DNA of 32,357 nucleotides, from contig JAAYGX010000051.1 of the NCBI GenBank assembly GCA_012735585.1, positions 1-32,357 of the forward strand, in the 5' to 3' direction. The position numbers were made by a program, and so were the translations under genes. This DNA comes from Tissierella sp. Lineage in GTDB: Bacteria > Bacillota > Clostridia > Tissierellales > Tissierellaceae. Position 1 is the first letter of the stretch. Each line of letters starts with the position of its first letter. Below are positions 7,564-15,530 of the stretch, piece by piece. A model generated the notes under the pieces. That model searched no databases. It saw only the letters and a list, made by a program, of their open reading frames with translations, and had not been told where the DNA came from.

Positions 7564-7573
7564 ATCGTCTTAA

Positions 7574-7650
7574 TGGTCGGGGTGAGAGGATTTGAACCCC
7601 CGGCCCCATGGTCCCAAACCACGTGCGCTACCAAACTGCGCTACACCCCG
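7574..7650 (-). tRNA. tRNA-Pro, anticodon UGG
   Basis: Read on the minus strand, the 7-bp acceptor stem is CGGGGTG/CACCCCG with discriminator A, and CCA is encoded (7576-7574). The D arm GCGC...GCGC, anticodon stem CGTGG/CCATG around loop TTTGGGA (anticodon TGG), and T loop TTCAAAT are all in order, giving 77 nt. The T stem includes two G-T wobble pairs. Flanked by a terminator and a plausible promoter. Confidence 0.97.
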
Positions 7651-7668
7651 CTGCTCTTTTTGACGACT

Positions 7669-7697
7669 ATTATAGTATAGGACATATTTGGGTTAAA
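7669..7697 (-). promoter_or_regulatory. Probable promoter of tRNA-Pro
   Basis: On the minus strand TATAAT lies at 7674-7669, 18 nt before the mature 5' end, with a weak -35 (TTTAAC) 17 nt upstream at 7697-7692. Confidence 0.4.
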
Positions 7698-8069
7698 TGC
7701 AACACATTAAAACCCATCAATTTGAATTAAATTAACATAAAATGAGGATGTGAGACAATAAATTAAAATATTGCTAAATAAATCTCGAAATTACTACGAA
7801 TATCTCCATAATTCAAATTTATTATAAAGTTTTTTAAAAAGATTTGCCAAATATATTAAAATACTAGATAGAATCACCAAAATAATCTTAATATCTATAT
7901 TTATTATATACTAAATTATATATATGTGTGCTATAAATCAATTAAAAAAACTATTTTAAGAATAATTCTTTATTTTAAATTGATTTATAGCAAAAAATAA
8001 ATACATCCTCTACTACATCTTTGCAAAAAAACGGATTTATATAATATAGTCAATAATGTGTTAGATTTA
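7698..8069. other. AT-rich non-coding stretch with two dyads
   Basis: No credible gene in either strand; the longest frame (minus, about 7985-8194) runs into the riboswitch and has no ribosome binding site or family resemblance. The base composition is more AT-rich than the neighbours. It holds the dyad at 7930-7991 and the left part of the perfect inverted repeat at 8035-8088; otherwise I see nothing. Confidence 0.6.
7930..7991. repeat. 62-bp dyad with perfect 14-bp arms
   Basis: GCTATAAATCAATT (7930-7943) is exactly repeated in inverted form at 7978-7991. Inside is a second palindrome, AAGAATAATTCTT. It could be a remnant of a tiny mobile element or a protein-binding site; it lacks a T-run after the stem on the plus strand. 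Confidence 0.5.
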
Positions 8070-8088
8070 TTGACTATATTATATAAAT
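8035..8088. repeat. Perfect 22-bp inverted repeat overlapping the metK promoter
   Basis: The arm 8035-8056 is the exact reverse complement of 8067-8088, with a 10-nt centre (8057-8066). The right arm contains TTGACT (8070-8075), the likely -35 of the metK leader. A perfect 44-base match is far above chance even in AT-rich DNA. Confidence 0.8.
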
Positions 8089-8098
8089 ATGTTAGACT
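8070..8098 (+). promoter_or_regulatory. Putative sigma-A promoter of the S-box/metK transcript
   Basis: TTGACT (8070-8075), 17-nt spacer ending in TGT, then TAGACT (8093-8098), so it also has an extended -10 (TGn). Transcription would start about 8104-8106, some 15 nt before the aptamer. Confidence 0.55.
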
Positions 8099-8118
8099 TA
8101 CAATTAAGTTAATACTAA

Positions 8119-8220
8119 CCTTATTATGAGTGGTGGAGGGAATGGGCCCTATGAAACCCGGCAACCTGTGTAAAATTAAGGTGCCAAATCCCACAGAATA
8201 TTTATTCTGAAAGATGAGGA
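8119..8220 (+). ncRNA. SAM-I (S-box) riboswitch aptamer
   Basis: The hallmark S-box segments are present in order: TTATGAG, GGTGGAGGGA, a GGGCCCTATGAAACCCGGCAACC block, AAGGTGCCAAATCC and CTGAAAGATGAGG. P1 can form between CCTTAT (8119-8124) and ATGAGG (8214-8219). It controls metK, which makes SAM, so repression by SAM closes a feedback loop. The expression platform follows at 8235-8256. Confidence 0.96.
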
Positions 8221-8234
8221 CGCGTGAATTTTAA

Positions 8235-8256
8235 GCCCTTTCCTTTTGGAATGGGC
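8235..8256 (+). terminator. Probable S-box expression-platform terminator hairpin
   Basis: GCCCTTTCC, TTTT loop, GGAATGGGC: a 9-bp stem with one T-T mismatch, followed by ATTTATTATATTT rather than a clean T-run. It lies 15 nt after the aptamer, the expected place, but is weaker than usual. Confidence 0.5.
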
Positions 8257-8272
8257 ATTTATTATATTTACG

Positions 8273-8309
8273 ACCCCTTACAGGACTCCTGAAATATTCC
8301 CTACGGGGT
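8273..8309 (+). other. Second stem-loop in the metK leader
   Basis: ACCCCTTA (8273-8280) pairs with TACGGGGT (8302-8309) with one mismatch. It lies between the S-box terminator and the metK Shine-Dalgarno sequence in a leader unusually long for S-box/metK. Role unknown. Confidence 0.35.
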
Positions 8310-8354
8310 AGATGGAGGTTGCGGACTCAATATATTATATAGGAGGACTTATAG

Positions 8355-9527
8355 ATGAAAAAATGGTTATTTACTTCTGAATCAGTTACAGAAGGCCATC
8401 CAGATAAAGTATGTGATCAAATATCAGATGCTGTATTGGATGCAATTTTAGAGAAGGATCCAGATGCTAGGGTTGCTTGTGAAACAATGGCTACTACTGG
8501 ATTAGTATTAGTTGCAGGTGAGATTACAACAGATTGTTATGTTGATATTCCAAAAATCGTTAGACAAACAATTGAAGAAATTGGATATGTAAGAGCTAAA
8601 TATGGTTTTGATGCAGATACATGTGCTGTACTTACATCAATTAATGAACAATCACCAGATATTGCTTTAGGTGTGGACAAATCATTGGAACAAAAAGAAG
8701 ATAGCTCTGATGAATTAGATAAAATCGGTGCGGGAGACCAAGGCATGATGTTTGGTTATGCATGTAATGAAACAGAAGAGTTAATGCCAATGCCAATTTC
8801 CTTAGCCCATAAATTATCAAGAAAATTAACAGAAGTAAGAAAAGATGGTACATTGACTTACCTTAGACCAGATGGTAAGACTCAAGTAACAGTTGAATAC
8901 CATGATGGAAAACCAGCTAGAATAGAGAATGTAGTAGTATCATCTCAACATAGTCCAGATGTAAGTCTTGAGACTATTAGAGAAGATTTAATCAAACATG
9001 TGGTATTAAGTATTATTCCTGAAGATATGATCGATGAAGATACTAAGTTCTATGTTAACCCAACGGGAAGATTTGTTACTGGTGGACCTATGGGTGACGC
9101 AGGTTTAACAGGTAGAAAGATTATCGTAGACACATATGGTGGAATGGGTAGACACGGTGGTGGAGCTTTCTCAGGAAAGGATCCAACAAAAGTTGATAGA
9201 TCAGCATCTTATGCTGCTAGATATATAGCAAAAAACATAGTAGCTGCAGGTTTAGCAGATAAATGTGAAATAGGATTGGCTTATGCAATAGGAGTAGCCA
9301 AACCATTATCCATATTTGTTGATACATTTGGTACAGGAAAAATTGATGAAGCTGAGATTAAAACCTTAATAGAGAAACATTTTGATTTAAGACCAGCAGC
9401 AATTATAAAAGATTTAGATTTACAAAGGCCTATATATAGACAAACAGCAGCTTATGGTCACTTTGGTAGAAATGATTTAGATTTACCTTGGGAAAAGACA
9501 GACAAAGTAGAAGCCTTAAGAGGATAA
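8355..9527 (+). CDS. metK: S-adenosylmethionine synthetase
   Basis: Methionine adenosyltransferase of 390 aa, making SAM from methionine and ATP in the cytoplasm. Start ATG 8355 with AGGAGG about 10 nt upstream. All three family domains are full length. Motifs include the N-terminal [20 protein letters not shown] (ATP- and metal-binding His and Asp), the catalytic loop [13 protein letters not shown], the signature [17 protein letters not shown] with the ATP phosphate-binding lysine, and the C-terminal YGHFGR. It is monocistronic: an S-box leader precedes it and a strong terminator follows at 9620-9643. No other methionine gene is nearby. Confidence 0.99.
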   Translation: MKKWLFTSESVTEGHPDKVCDQISDAVLDAILEKDPDARVACETMATTGLVLVAGEITTDCYVDIPKIVRQTIEEIGYVRAKYGFDADTCAVLTSINEQSPDIALGVDKSLEQKEDSSDELDKIGAGDQGMMFGYACNETEELMPMPISLAHKLSRKLTEVRKDGTLTYLRPDGKTQVTVEYHDGKPARIENVVVSSQHSPDVSLETIREDLIKHVVLSIIPEDMIDEDTKFYVNPTGRFVTGGPMGDAGLTGRKIIVDTYGGMGRHGGGAFSGKDPTKVDRSASYAARYIAKNIVAAGLADKCEIGLAYAIGVAKPLSIFVDTFGTGKIDEAEIKTLIEKHFDLRPAAIIKDLDLQRPIYRQTAAYGHFGRNDLDLPWEKTDKVEALRG

Positions 9528-9529
9528 TT

Positions 9530-9562
9530 GACAAAACCTTCCACTCAAAGATAGGTTTTGTC
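9530..9562. other. Perfect 10-bp stem-loop right after metK
   Basis: GACAAAACCT (9530-9539) and AGGTTTTGTC (9553-9562) pair exactly around a 13-nt loop. No T-run follows, and its right end merges into the interspersed repeat at 9560, so it may stabilise the mRNA end rather than terminate. Confidence 0.5.
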
Positions 9563-9613
9563 ATCCTGATCATCGCGAAGGATCTTAAGATTCCTCGTTA
9601 CACTGGGAATGAC
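9560..9613 (+). repeat. Interspersed GTCATCCTGA...GGAATGAC inverted repeat, copy 2
   Basis: The best-preserved copy: GTCATCCTGATCATCGCGAA at the left, GGATCTTAAGATTCC as central palindrome, and CTGGGAATGAC at the right. The whole unit is about 54 bp and self-complementary. It sits between metK and its terminator. Confidence 0.8.
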
Positions 9614-9619
9614 ATTTTG

Positions 9620-9643
9620 GGGAGAGCTTAGCTCTCCCTTTTT
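9620..9643 (+). terminator. Rho-independent terminator of metK
   Basis: GGGAGAGC, TTA loop, GCTCTCCC followed by TTTTT. Confidence 0.92.
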
Positions 9644-9711
9644 GTGTATTTTTATCCCAAATTATCTTTCATATGCTATAATATTCACATAAGGACTGGG
9701 GGTATTGAAAA

Positions 9712-11937
9712 TTGCTTGTAATAGAAGGGATTATAGAGGAAATTATATTTAGAAATGATACGAATGGTTATACTGTTGCTAGATTGAATACATCTGATGG
9801 AATCATAACCATAGTTGGAAATGCAGCTATTATTAATCTTGAAGAAATGGTTGAATTAGAAGGGGACTGGGTTTATCATGATCGGTTTGGTGAACAGTTT
9901 TCTTTTACTGCCATAAAGACCACTGTACCATCTACTTTAAAAGGTATAGAGAATTATCTATCTTCAGGACTAATTCCAAATATAGGGCCAAAAACTGCAA
10001 AGAATATAGTTGAAAGATTTGGTATGGATGCATTAGATATCATCCAATATAATCCAGAAAGACTGAAAGAGATCCCTGGAATAGGCGACAAAAAACTAGA
10101 AAAGATCTCTAAAGCCTATGAGGAACATAGGGAACTACGGGATATCATGGTCTATTTACAACAATATGATATTACTGTAAATAACGGAATAAAAATATAT
10201 AAAAAGTACGGTAAAGATACAGTAAATATTATTAGCCAAAACCCATATAGATTGTCGGAGGATATCCAGGGTATTGGCTTTAAAACGGCAGACTTGATCG
10301 CAAAGAAAATGGGAATTAGCGATATATCTCCCTTTAGAGTAGAAGCGGGACTAAAGTTTACCATGATGAATAGTGCTGGGGAAGGCCATTGCTATTTACC
10401 AAAGGAAGAACTGATGAATAGAGCCTCAAAGATATTAAATGTGGATATTGAATCAATAGAAGAGTCCATAAGAAATTTAGCATTAAGGAATAATTTCTAT
10501 ATAGTAAATGAAGGAGATAGCAGTATAGTCTACTATGCCGCATATCATGTTGCAGAAAATAATGTAGCTAGAAAAATCGTAGAGCTATCTAGGGTTGATT
10601 TTGGTGAACTGGAAGTAGATATAGATAAAGAAATCAAAAAAATTGAAGATAATGATGATATATTTTTTGGTAATAAACAAAGATTGGCTATAGAAGAATC
10701 CATTAACAATGGAGTCATAATAATCACCGGTGGTCCTGGAACAGGGAAAACTACGACTATAAATGCTATTATTAAGATATATGAAGATCTTGGCATGAAA
10801 GTAGTTTTGACAGCTCCAACAGGCCGTGCAGCTAAGAGAATGACGGAGACAACTGGAAGGGAAAGTCAGACGCTACATAGATTATTAGAGCTGTCATTTA
10901 TGGATATGGAAGATGAAATGGCATTTAATAAAGATGAGGATAGCCCAATAGATGGTGATGTAATAATCATTGATGAAGCATCTATGATAGACATACTACT
11001 TATGAATAGTCTACTTAAAGCCATAAATCCAGGTACTAGAGTCATTTTAGTAGGGGATGTGGATCAATTGCCAAGTGTAGGTGCTGGAAACGTCCTGAAC
11101 GATTTAATCACTTCTGGGTGCATAAAAGTTGTAATGTTAGATGAGATATTTAGGCAAGCAGAAGAGAGTATGATCATAGTCAATGCCCATAAGATAAACA
11201 AGGGAGAATCACCTATATTAAATGAAAAAGACAAGGACTTCTTTTTTATGAATGAAATTAGTACCCAAAAAACCATAGATACCATAATCGGCCTGATCAA
11301 AGACAGATTACCAAGTTATTATGGCGTGGATCCAATTAAGGATATACAAATACTTACACCAATGAAAAAGGGGGATGTAGGGATAAACTCCCTAAATAAA
11401 TATGTCCAAGAAGCTTTAAACCCTGAGGATAAGGAAAAGGCAGAAAAACAAATCGGTGATGTAATATATAGAACTGGGGACAAGGTGATGCAAGTTAAGA
11501 ATAATTATAAGCTTAAATGGAAGCTAATCAAGGATGAGATGGTCACCGATGAGGGAGAAGGAGTATTCAACGGTGACTTAGGTTATATTACTGCAATTGA
11601 TAATGAAGAAAGTACCATCACTGTTCTATTTGATGATGAAAAGGAAGTAGAATATGAGTTTTCGGAAATAGATGAAATCAAACTATCCTATGCTACAACA
11701 GTTCATAAGGCGCAGGGAAGTGAATTTCCAGTAGTAGTTATGCCTATACATTGGGGACCGCCAATGCTTTTGACTCGAAACTTAATATATACAGCAATTA
11801 CTAGGGCCAGGCGATTGGTAGTTTTAGTAGGAGATACAAAATATCTTAATATGATGATTCAAAACGATAAAATAGCCAATAGATATTCATCATTAGATAA
11901 GAAGATCAGGGATTTTTTGAATACTTTTTATAGCTAA
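9712..11937 (+). CDS. recD2: RecD2-type ATP-dependent DNA helicase
   Basis: Superfamily 1B 5'-3' helicase of 741 aa, the RecBC-independent RecD2 form with an N-terminal OB-like and helix-hairpin-helix part. Start is TTG 9712 with GGGGGT 8 nt upstream; an in-frame TGA lies just before it. NIGPKTAKNIVERFG and EIPGIGDKKLEKISKAY are the helix-hairpin-helix motifs. Walker A is GGPGTGKT (residues 340-347), Walker B is IIIDEASM, motif III is VLVGDVDQLPSVGAGNVL, and the C-terminal UvrD-like motifs are YATTVHKAQGSEFPVVV and IYTAITRARRLVVLVG. Length fits the family. A TATAAT at 9677-9682 may be its -10. comF follows after 12 nt, forming a recD2-comF operon as in other Clostridia. Confidence 0.96.
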   Translation: MLVIEGIIEEIIFRNDTNGYTVARLNTSDGIITIVGNAAIINLEEMVELEGDWVYHDRFGEQFSFTAIKTTVPSTLKGIENYLSSGLIPNIGPKTAKNIVERFGMDALDIIQYNPERLKEIPGIGDKKLEKISKAYEEHRELRDIMVYLQQYDITVNNGIKIYKKYGKDTVNIISQNPYRLSEDIQGIGFKTADLIAKKMGISDISPFRVEAGLKFTMMNSAGEGHCYLPKEELMNRASKILNVDIESIEESIRNLALRNNFYIVNEGDSSIVYYAAYHVAENNVARKIVELSRVDFGELEVDIDKEIKKIEDNDDIFFGNKQRLAIEESINNGVIIITGGPGTGKTTTINAIIKIYEDLGMKVVLTAPTGRAAKRMTETTGRESQTLHRLLELSFMDMEDEMAFNKDEDSPIDGDVIIIDEASMIDILLMNSLLKAINPGTRVILVGDVDQLPSVGAGNVLNDLITSGCIKVVMLDEIFRQAEESMIIVNAHKINKGESPILNEKDKDFFFMNEISTQKTIDTIIGLIKDRLPSYYGVDPIKDIQILTPMKKGDVGINSLNKYVQEALNPEDKEKAEKQIGDVIYRTGDKVMQVKNNYKLKWKLIKDEMVTDEGEGVFNGDLGYITAIDNEESTITVLFDDEKEVEYEFSEIDEIKLSYATTVHKAQGSEFPVVVMPIHWGPPMLLTRNLIYTAITRARRLVVLVGDTKYLNMMIQNDKIANRYSSLDKKIRDFLNTFYS

Positions 11938-11949
11938 GAGGTGATACAA

Positions 11950-12618
11950 GTGGAATATATTAAATCTATTCATAATCTATTATTTCCTACAAAGAATCTT
12001 TGTTATCTATGCAAAGAAACTTCAGATTCAATCAATAATTTTATCTGTGGTGATTGCTTAGATCGGCTAGAATTTGTCCATAGAAAGATAAGGCTGGATT
12101 CCCCATTTATCAATATAGCATACTACACCCTTATTTATAATCGTTATATGAGAGAAATCATTAGAGACTATATATTCAACGGTAAAAGCTACCTATATAA
12201 GCCATTGGGAGAGTTGATGATTCGGACAATAAAAGAGAAAGATATAATAGATGATATAGATTTAATTATGTATATGCCTTCCCATAGAAGAAAGGAAGCA
12301 AAAAGAGGCTATAATCAATCACAACTACTTGCCACGTATATGGGCAAACAAATAAACATAGAAGTTTCCCATGGAAATTTAGTAAAAATAAGGCATACAA
12401 AGGATCAAAATAAATTAAACAAAATTGAAAGATTATACAATTTAAGCAATTCCTTTAAAGTGAAATATAAAGAGGAAATTAGGGGCAAAAGAATACTTCT
12501 TATTGACGATATCATCACAACAGGTACCACCATGGAGGAATGTAGCAAGGAATTAATAAAAAATGAGGCGAGAGAAGTCTATGGACTTGCTCTAACCTCA
12601 AGTAAAAAACTGACGTGA
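11950..12618 (+). CDS. comF: ComF family protein (phosphoribosyltransferase-like)
   Basis: Protein of 222 aa. Start GTG 11950 is chosen because AAGAGGTGAT ends about 5 nt upstream; a second GTG at 11941 lies inside that ribosome binding site. The N-terminus carries a four-cysteine zinc-finger pattern, CYLC...CGDC, and the C-terminal half is a type I phosphoribosyltransferase domain with MYMPSHRRKEAKRGYNQS and the PRPP loop RILLIDDIITTGTTMEEC. ComFC-like proteins take part in DNA uptake in competent bacteria. No comFA helicase gene is next to it here, which is usual in Clostridia where only this comF is kept. It is cotranscribed with recD2. Confidence 0.9.
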   Translation: MEYIKSIHNLLFPTKNLCYLCKETSDSINNFICGDCLDRLEFVHRKIRLDSPFINIAYYTLIYNRYMREIIRDYIFNGKSYLYKPLGELMIRTIKEKDIIDDIDLIMYMPSHRRKEAKRGYNQSQLLATYMGKQINIEVSHGNLVKIRHTKDQNKLNKIERLYNLSNSFKVKYKEEIRGKRILLIDDIITTGTTMEECSKELIKNEAREVYGLALTSSKKLT

Positions 12619-12627
12619 TGCAATTTC

Positions 12628-12657
12628 GTCATCCTAAGTCTTAGCGAAGGGTCTTTA
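12628..12657 (+). repeat. Half copy of the GTCATCCTGA interspersed repeat
   Basis: GTCATCCTAAGTCTTAGCGA then AGGGTCTTTA matches the left half of the full repeats; the right half is missing. It fills the 36-bp space between the convergent comF and yihY genes and its end forms the yihY stop codon (TTA at 12655-12657). Confidence 0.65.
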
Positions 12658-13569
12658 ATATAACCTTTTGCTAATCATGCTTTTATTTTTATCAATCCTG
12701 TAACCATAGACTGCGAAATGCTCTATGGTTGCATTGATCTCACCACCAAGTATGATTATAATACTGCTGATATATAGCCAAATCAACAGAAGTATAATCC
12801 CTACCAGGCTACCATAAGTAACGGCATATCTTCCAAAATTATTCACATAATATGAGAAGAATATGGAAATCAACATCCAGCCTAAAGATGCAAATATAGC
12901 ACCAGGTAGTGTAGTACCTAGTGGAATCTCATTTATTTTAGAAGTGCATGGACTGAATTTATATAATAATGCAAATATAAGTACCATGTACACTAAAGGT
13001 ATGATAATTCTAAAATATGCCCATAGCTGAATAAAAAGATCAGCTCTACCAAATAAAGAGAATAGTTTATTTCCCAGCACTTCCCCAAATACTAAAGTTA
13101 AAAAAACCAATAGCATTAATATCAATAAGGCTACTGTGAAGAGAAGAGAAATTAACTTAAGTCTGATAAAAGACCTACTTTCCTTATAGTCATAGGCTCT
13201 GTTAATAGCTTTTATAACAGCTTTAAGTCCAGAGGACGCAGTCCAAAGACCTAGTATAGCAGCTACTGAAAGTAGACCTTGGCCACTACTTATAGTAATT
13301 TCAGATACGAAACCTTCAATTAACTTTTGGGTCTCAAGGGGTAGATACATGATCAGTCCACCAAGTACGTCTTCCCTGACTAAAGGAGTATAACTTAAGA
13401 TGTTTAAAAAAACTATAATAAAAGGAAACATTGATAAAATCAAGAAATAAGCTAATTGGGTTCCTGAAGCAAATACAGCGTCTTCTTGAATTCTAAAAAT
13501 TAACTGATCTAAAAAAATAACAGGTCTTAATTTAGATAGTCTTTCCAATGACTTTTTAATAATTATCAC
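12655..13569 (-). CDS. YihY/BrkB family inner membrane protein
   Basis: Protein of 304 aa with six membrane segments, recognised as YihY (virulence factor BrkB) family by FASGTQLAYFLILSMFPFII near the N-terminus, GLWTASSGLKAVIKAINRAYD in the middle (given here as overlapping pieces GLWTASSGLK and IKAINRAYDYKE), and TYGSLVGIILLLIWLYISS before the C-terminal GGEINA. Molecular function is unsettled; it is not an RNase despite older annotation. Start GTG 13569 directly abuts the TAG stop of the S9 peptidase gene, so the two are translationally linked; no good independent Shine-Dalgarno sequence is seen. It is the last gene of the minus-strand operon 17243-12655. Confidence 0.9.
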   Translation of the reverse strand: MIIIKKSLERLSKLRPVIFLDQLIFRIQEDAVFASGTQLAYFLILSMFPFIIVFLNILSYTPLVREDVLGGLIMYLPLETQKLIEGFVSEITISSGQGLLSVAAILGLWTASSGLKAVIKAINRAYDYKESRSFIRLKLISLLFTVALLILMLLVFLTLVFGEVLGNKLFSLFGRADLFIQLWAYFRIIIPLVYMVLIFALLYKFSPCTSKINEIPLGTTLPGAIFASLGWMLISIFFSYYVNNFGRYAVTYGSLVGIILLLIWLYISSIIIILGGEINATIEHFAVYGYRIDKNKSMISKRLY

Positions 13570-15528
13570 CTACTTTAAATACTTATCAAACCACTGGGTT
13601 ATCTCTTTTAATCTTCTGACCCTACTTTTAGGTTTACCAGAACGACTTAATTCATGATTTTCTCCTCTAAACATGCATAATCTTGACTCAACGCCATGAT
13701 ATTTTAAAGAAGTAAACATTTGAATTCCTTCAGGTAACCAACAACGATAATCTTCCACAGAATGGATAAATAGAGTTGGTGTAGTTACTCTGTCTGCATA
13801 TTTCAATGGTGAATGATCCCATAGTTTATCAAAACCATTCCATGGTGTAGCAGCTATTTGATCATCTACAAAATAATATCCAATATCCGTAGTACCAAAT
13901 TTAGATATCCAGTTTGAGATACTTCTTTGAGAAGCAGCAGCTTTAAATCGATTTGTATGGCCTATAATCCAATTGGTCATGAATCCACCATAGGAACCAC
14001 CTGTAACCCCCATTCGATCCTTATCTATAAATGGATATTTTTCCAGTACTAAATCTGTAAAATTCATTATATCTTCATAATCAATAGTTCCGTATTTTCC
14101 ACGTATATCAGCAAATTTATTTCCTCTACCATCGCTACCTCTAGGATTACAGAAAAATACGACATAGCCTTCATTAGCCCAGTATTGCATTTCATGATAG
14201 AATACTTCGCCATAGGCAGTTTTTGGGCCACCATGGATATCTAGGATTGCAGGGTATATTTCACCTGGTTTAAACCCAGTAGGCTTAAGGACCCAACCCT
14301 CTATTAAAGTATCATCATCTGTCTTAAAAGTTAATTTTTCTGGAATAGATAGTGTTTTTTCCTTCATAACCCATTCATTAAAATCCGTTAATTGTTCTTC
14401 TTCTTTTCCAATTAATCTATATAATTCTTGTAGTTTAAGACTTCTAAGTCCTATGAAGTTGATATTTCCATTATGGACATCCAGTCCATCGATGGAACCC
14501 TTCTTGGAATTCAGCCTCTCAATTTTTCCTTCAATACCAATTCTATTTATAAAACTAGAATCACCCTCTGTAGTTACAAAGTATAGATAATCTTGATCAA
14601 TTTTCATGGAGTTAGATCCACCAAATCTACAATCTGATCCAATAGAATTATAAGTTGAAAAATCAAAGCTATTACTTGATATTCTAGTTGAGTAGCTACC
14701 ATCGTAATCAGTAATATAGAAGTGAGGATTTTCATTGATACCAAAGGATTTCATATCTTTGCCTATGAAAATTATCTTATCATCTAAAAAATCACCATAG
14801 GAATAGTTAAAATCTTCAATTGGACTGATCTTAACTATATGATCTTCTAAAATATTGTATAGATGCATTTCGGTCTTAGAATATCTTTTATCAATAAAAG
14901 AATTAGTGATAATCACTGCCATTGTTTTATCTTTATTTAATTGGTAACTGTATACGTCTGTAAACTCATCAGTTAAAGGTTTTAAGACTTTAGTTTCAAT
15001 ATTATAAGTATAAAGCCTATTTCTTTTTTTGCTTGTAAAACCCTCTCCGTTGGACCAAAAAGGGATCTCGTCCATAACTTCAAAGTCCTTGTTTTCTTCT
15101 GCTTCTTTTTCTGAAACAGGATTATAGTTTGCTGTAAATAGTAAATTGTTCTTATCAAGAAACTGAATATTTCCTACTTCCAATGGTATTTCAAATGCTT
15201 TATTTGCTTCTCCACCATTTAGGTTTATTTCATAAGTTAAAGAAAATCTTTCACCTTTTTCTTTTCTTTCTTTATCTTTCTTGTCAATAATCCTTGGGAA
15301 AATTAAAGTTTCGTCGTCTTTCCAAGTAAATGATCTTTCCTCTCCTAGGGAAGTAAGTTTTTTAATAGATGATGTTTCATTGTTTAGTACATAGATATAT
15401 GAAATGTACTTATTTTCTTCAAGATCAATAGAATGTTTAATAAATGCCATGTTTTTTCCATTTGGAGAAAACTTTAGGCCAGATAAAAATTTGTATTTGG
15501 TGAAATCATCCAATAATAACTTTTCCAA
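13570..15528 (-). CDS. S9 family serine peptidase (acylaminoacyl-peptidase/prolyl oligopeptidase type)
   Basis: Cytoplasmic peptidase of 652 aa without signal peptide. The N-terminal ~400 residues look like a seven-bladed beta-propeller that limits substrate to short peptides; the C-terminal ~250 are an alpha/beta hydrolase. The triad is visible: Ser512 in GVTGGSYGGFMTNW, Asp593 in HSVEDYRC, His625 in GENHELS. The oxyanion region is DIHGGPKTAYG. It removes N-terminal residues, perhaps acylated, from oligopeptides. Start is TTG with GGAGGG 6 nt upstream; that Shine-Dalgarno sequence overlaps the end of the preceding gene, whose stop is only 2 nt away. Middle gene of the three-gene minus-strand operon. 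Confidence 0.93.
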   Translation of the reverse strand: MEKLLLDDFTKYKFLSGLKFSPNGKNMAFIKHSIDLEENKYISYIYVLNNETSSIKKLTSLGEERSFTWKDDETLIFPRIIDKKDKERKEKGERFSLTYEINLNGGEANKAFEIPLEVGNIQFLDKNNLLFTANYNPVSEKEAEENKDFEVMDEIPFWSNGEGFTSKKRNRLYTYNIETKVLKPLTDEFTDVYSYQLNKDKTMAVIITNSFIDKRYSKTEMHLYNILEDHIVKISPIEDFNYSYGDFLDDKIIFIGKDMKSFGINENPHFYITDYDGSYSTRISSNSFDFSTYNSIGSDCRFGGSNSMKIDQDYLYFVTTEGDSSFINRIGIEGKIERLNSKKGSIDGLDVHNGNINFIGLRSLKLQELYRLIGKEEEQLTDFNEWVMKEKTLSIPEKLTFKTDDDTLIEGWVLKPTGFKPGEIYPAILDIHGGPKTAYGEVFYHEMQYWANEGYVVFFCNPRGSDGRGNKFADIRGKYGTIDYEDIMNFTDLVLEKYPFIDKDRMGVTGGSYGGFMTNWIIGHTNRFKAAASQRSISNWISKFGTTDIGYYFVDDQIAATPWNGFDKLWDHSPLKYADRVTTPTLFIHSVEDYRCWLPEGIQMFTSLKYHGVESRLCMFRGENHELSRSGKPKSRVRRLKEITQWFDKYLK

Positions 15529-15530
15529 GA

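Noticed and set aside
7985-8194. Small minus-strand gene of 69 codons
   Set aside because: It overlaps the SAM riboswitch aptamer and promoter in antisense and shows no ribosome binding site or family resemblance.
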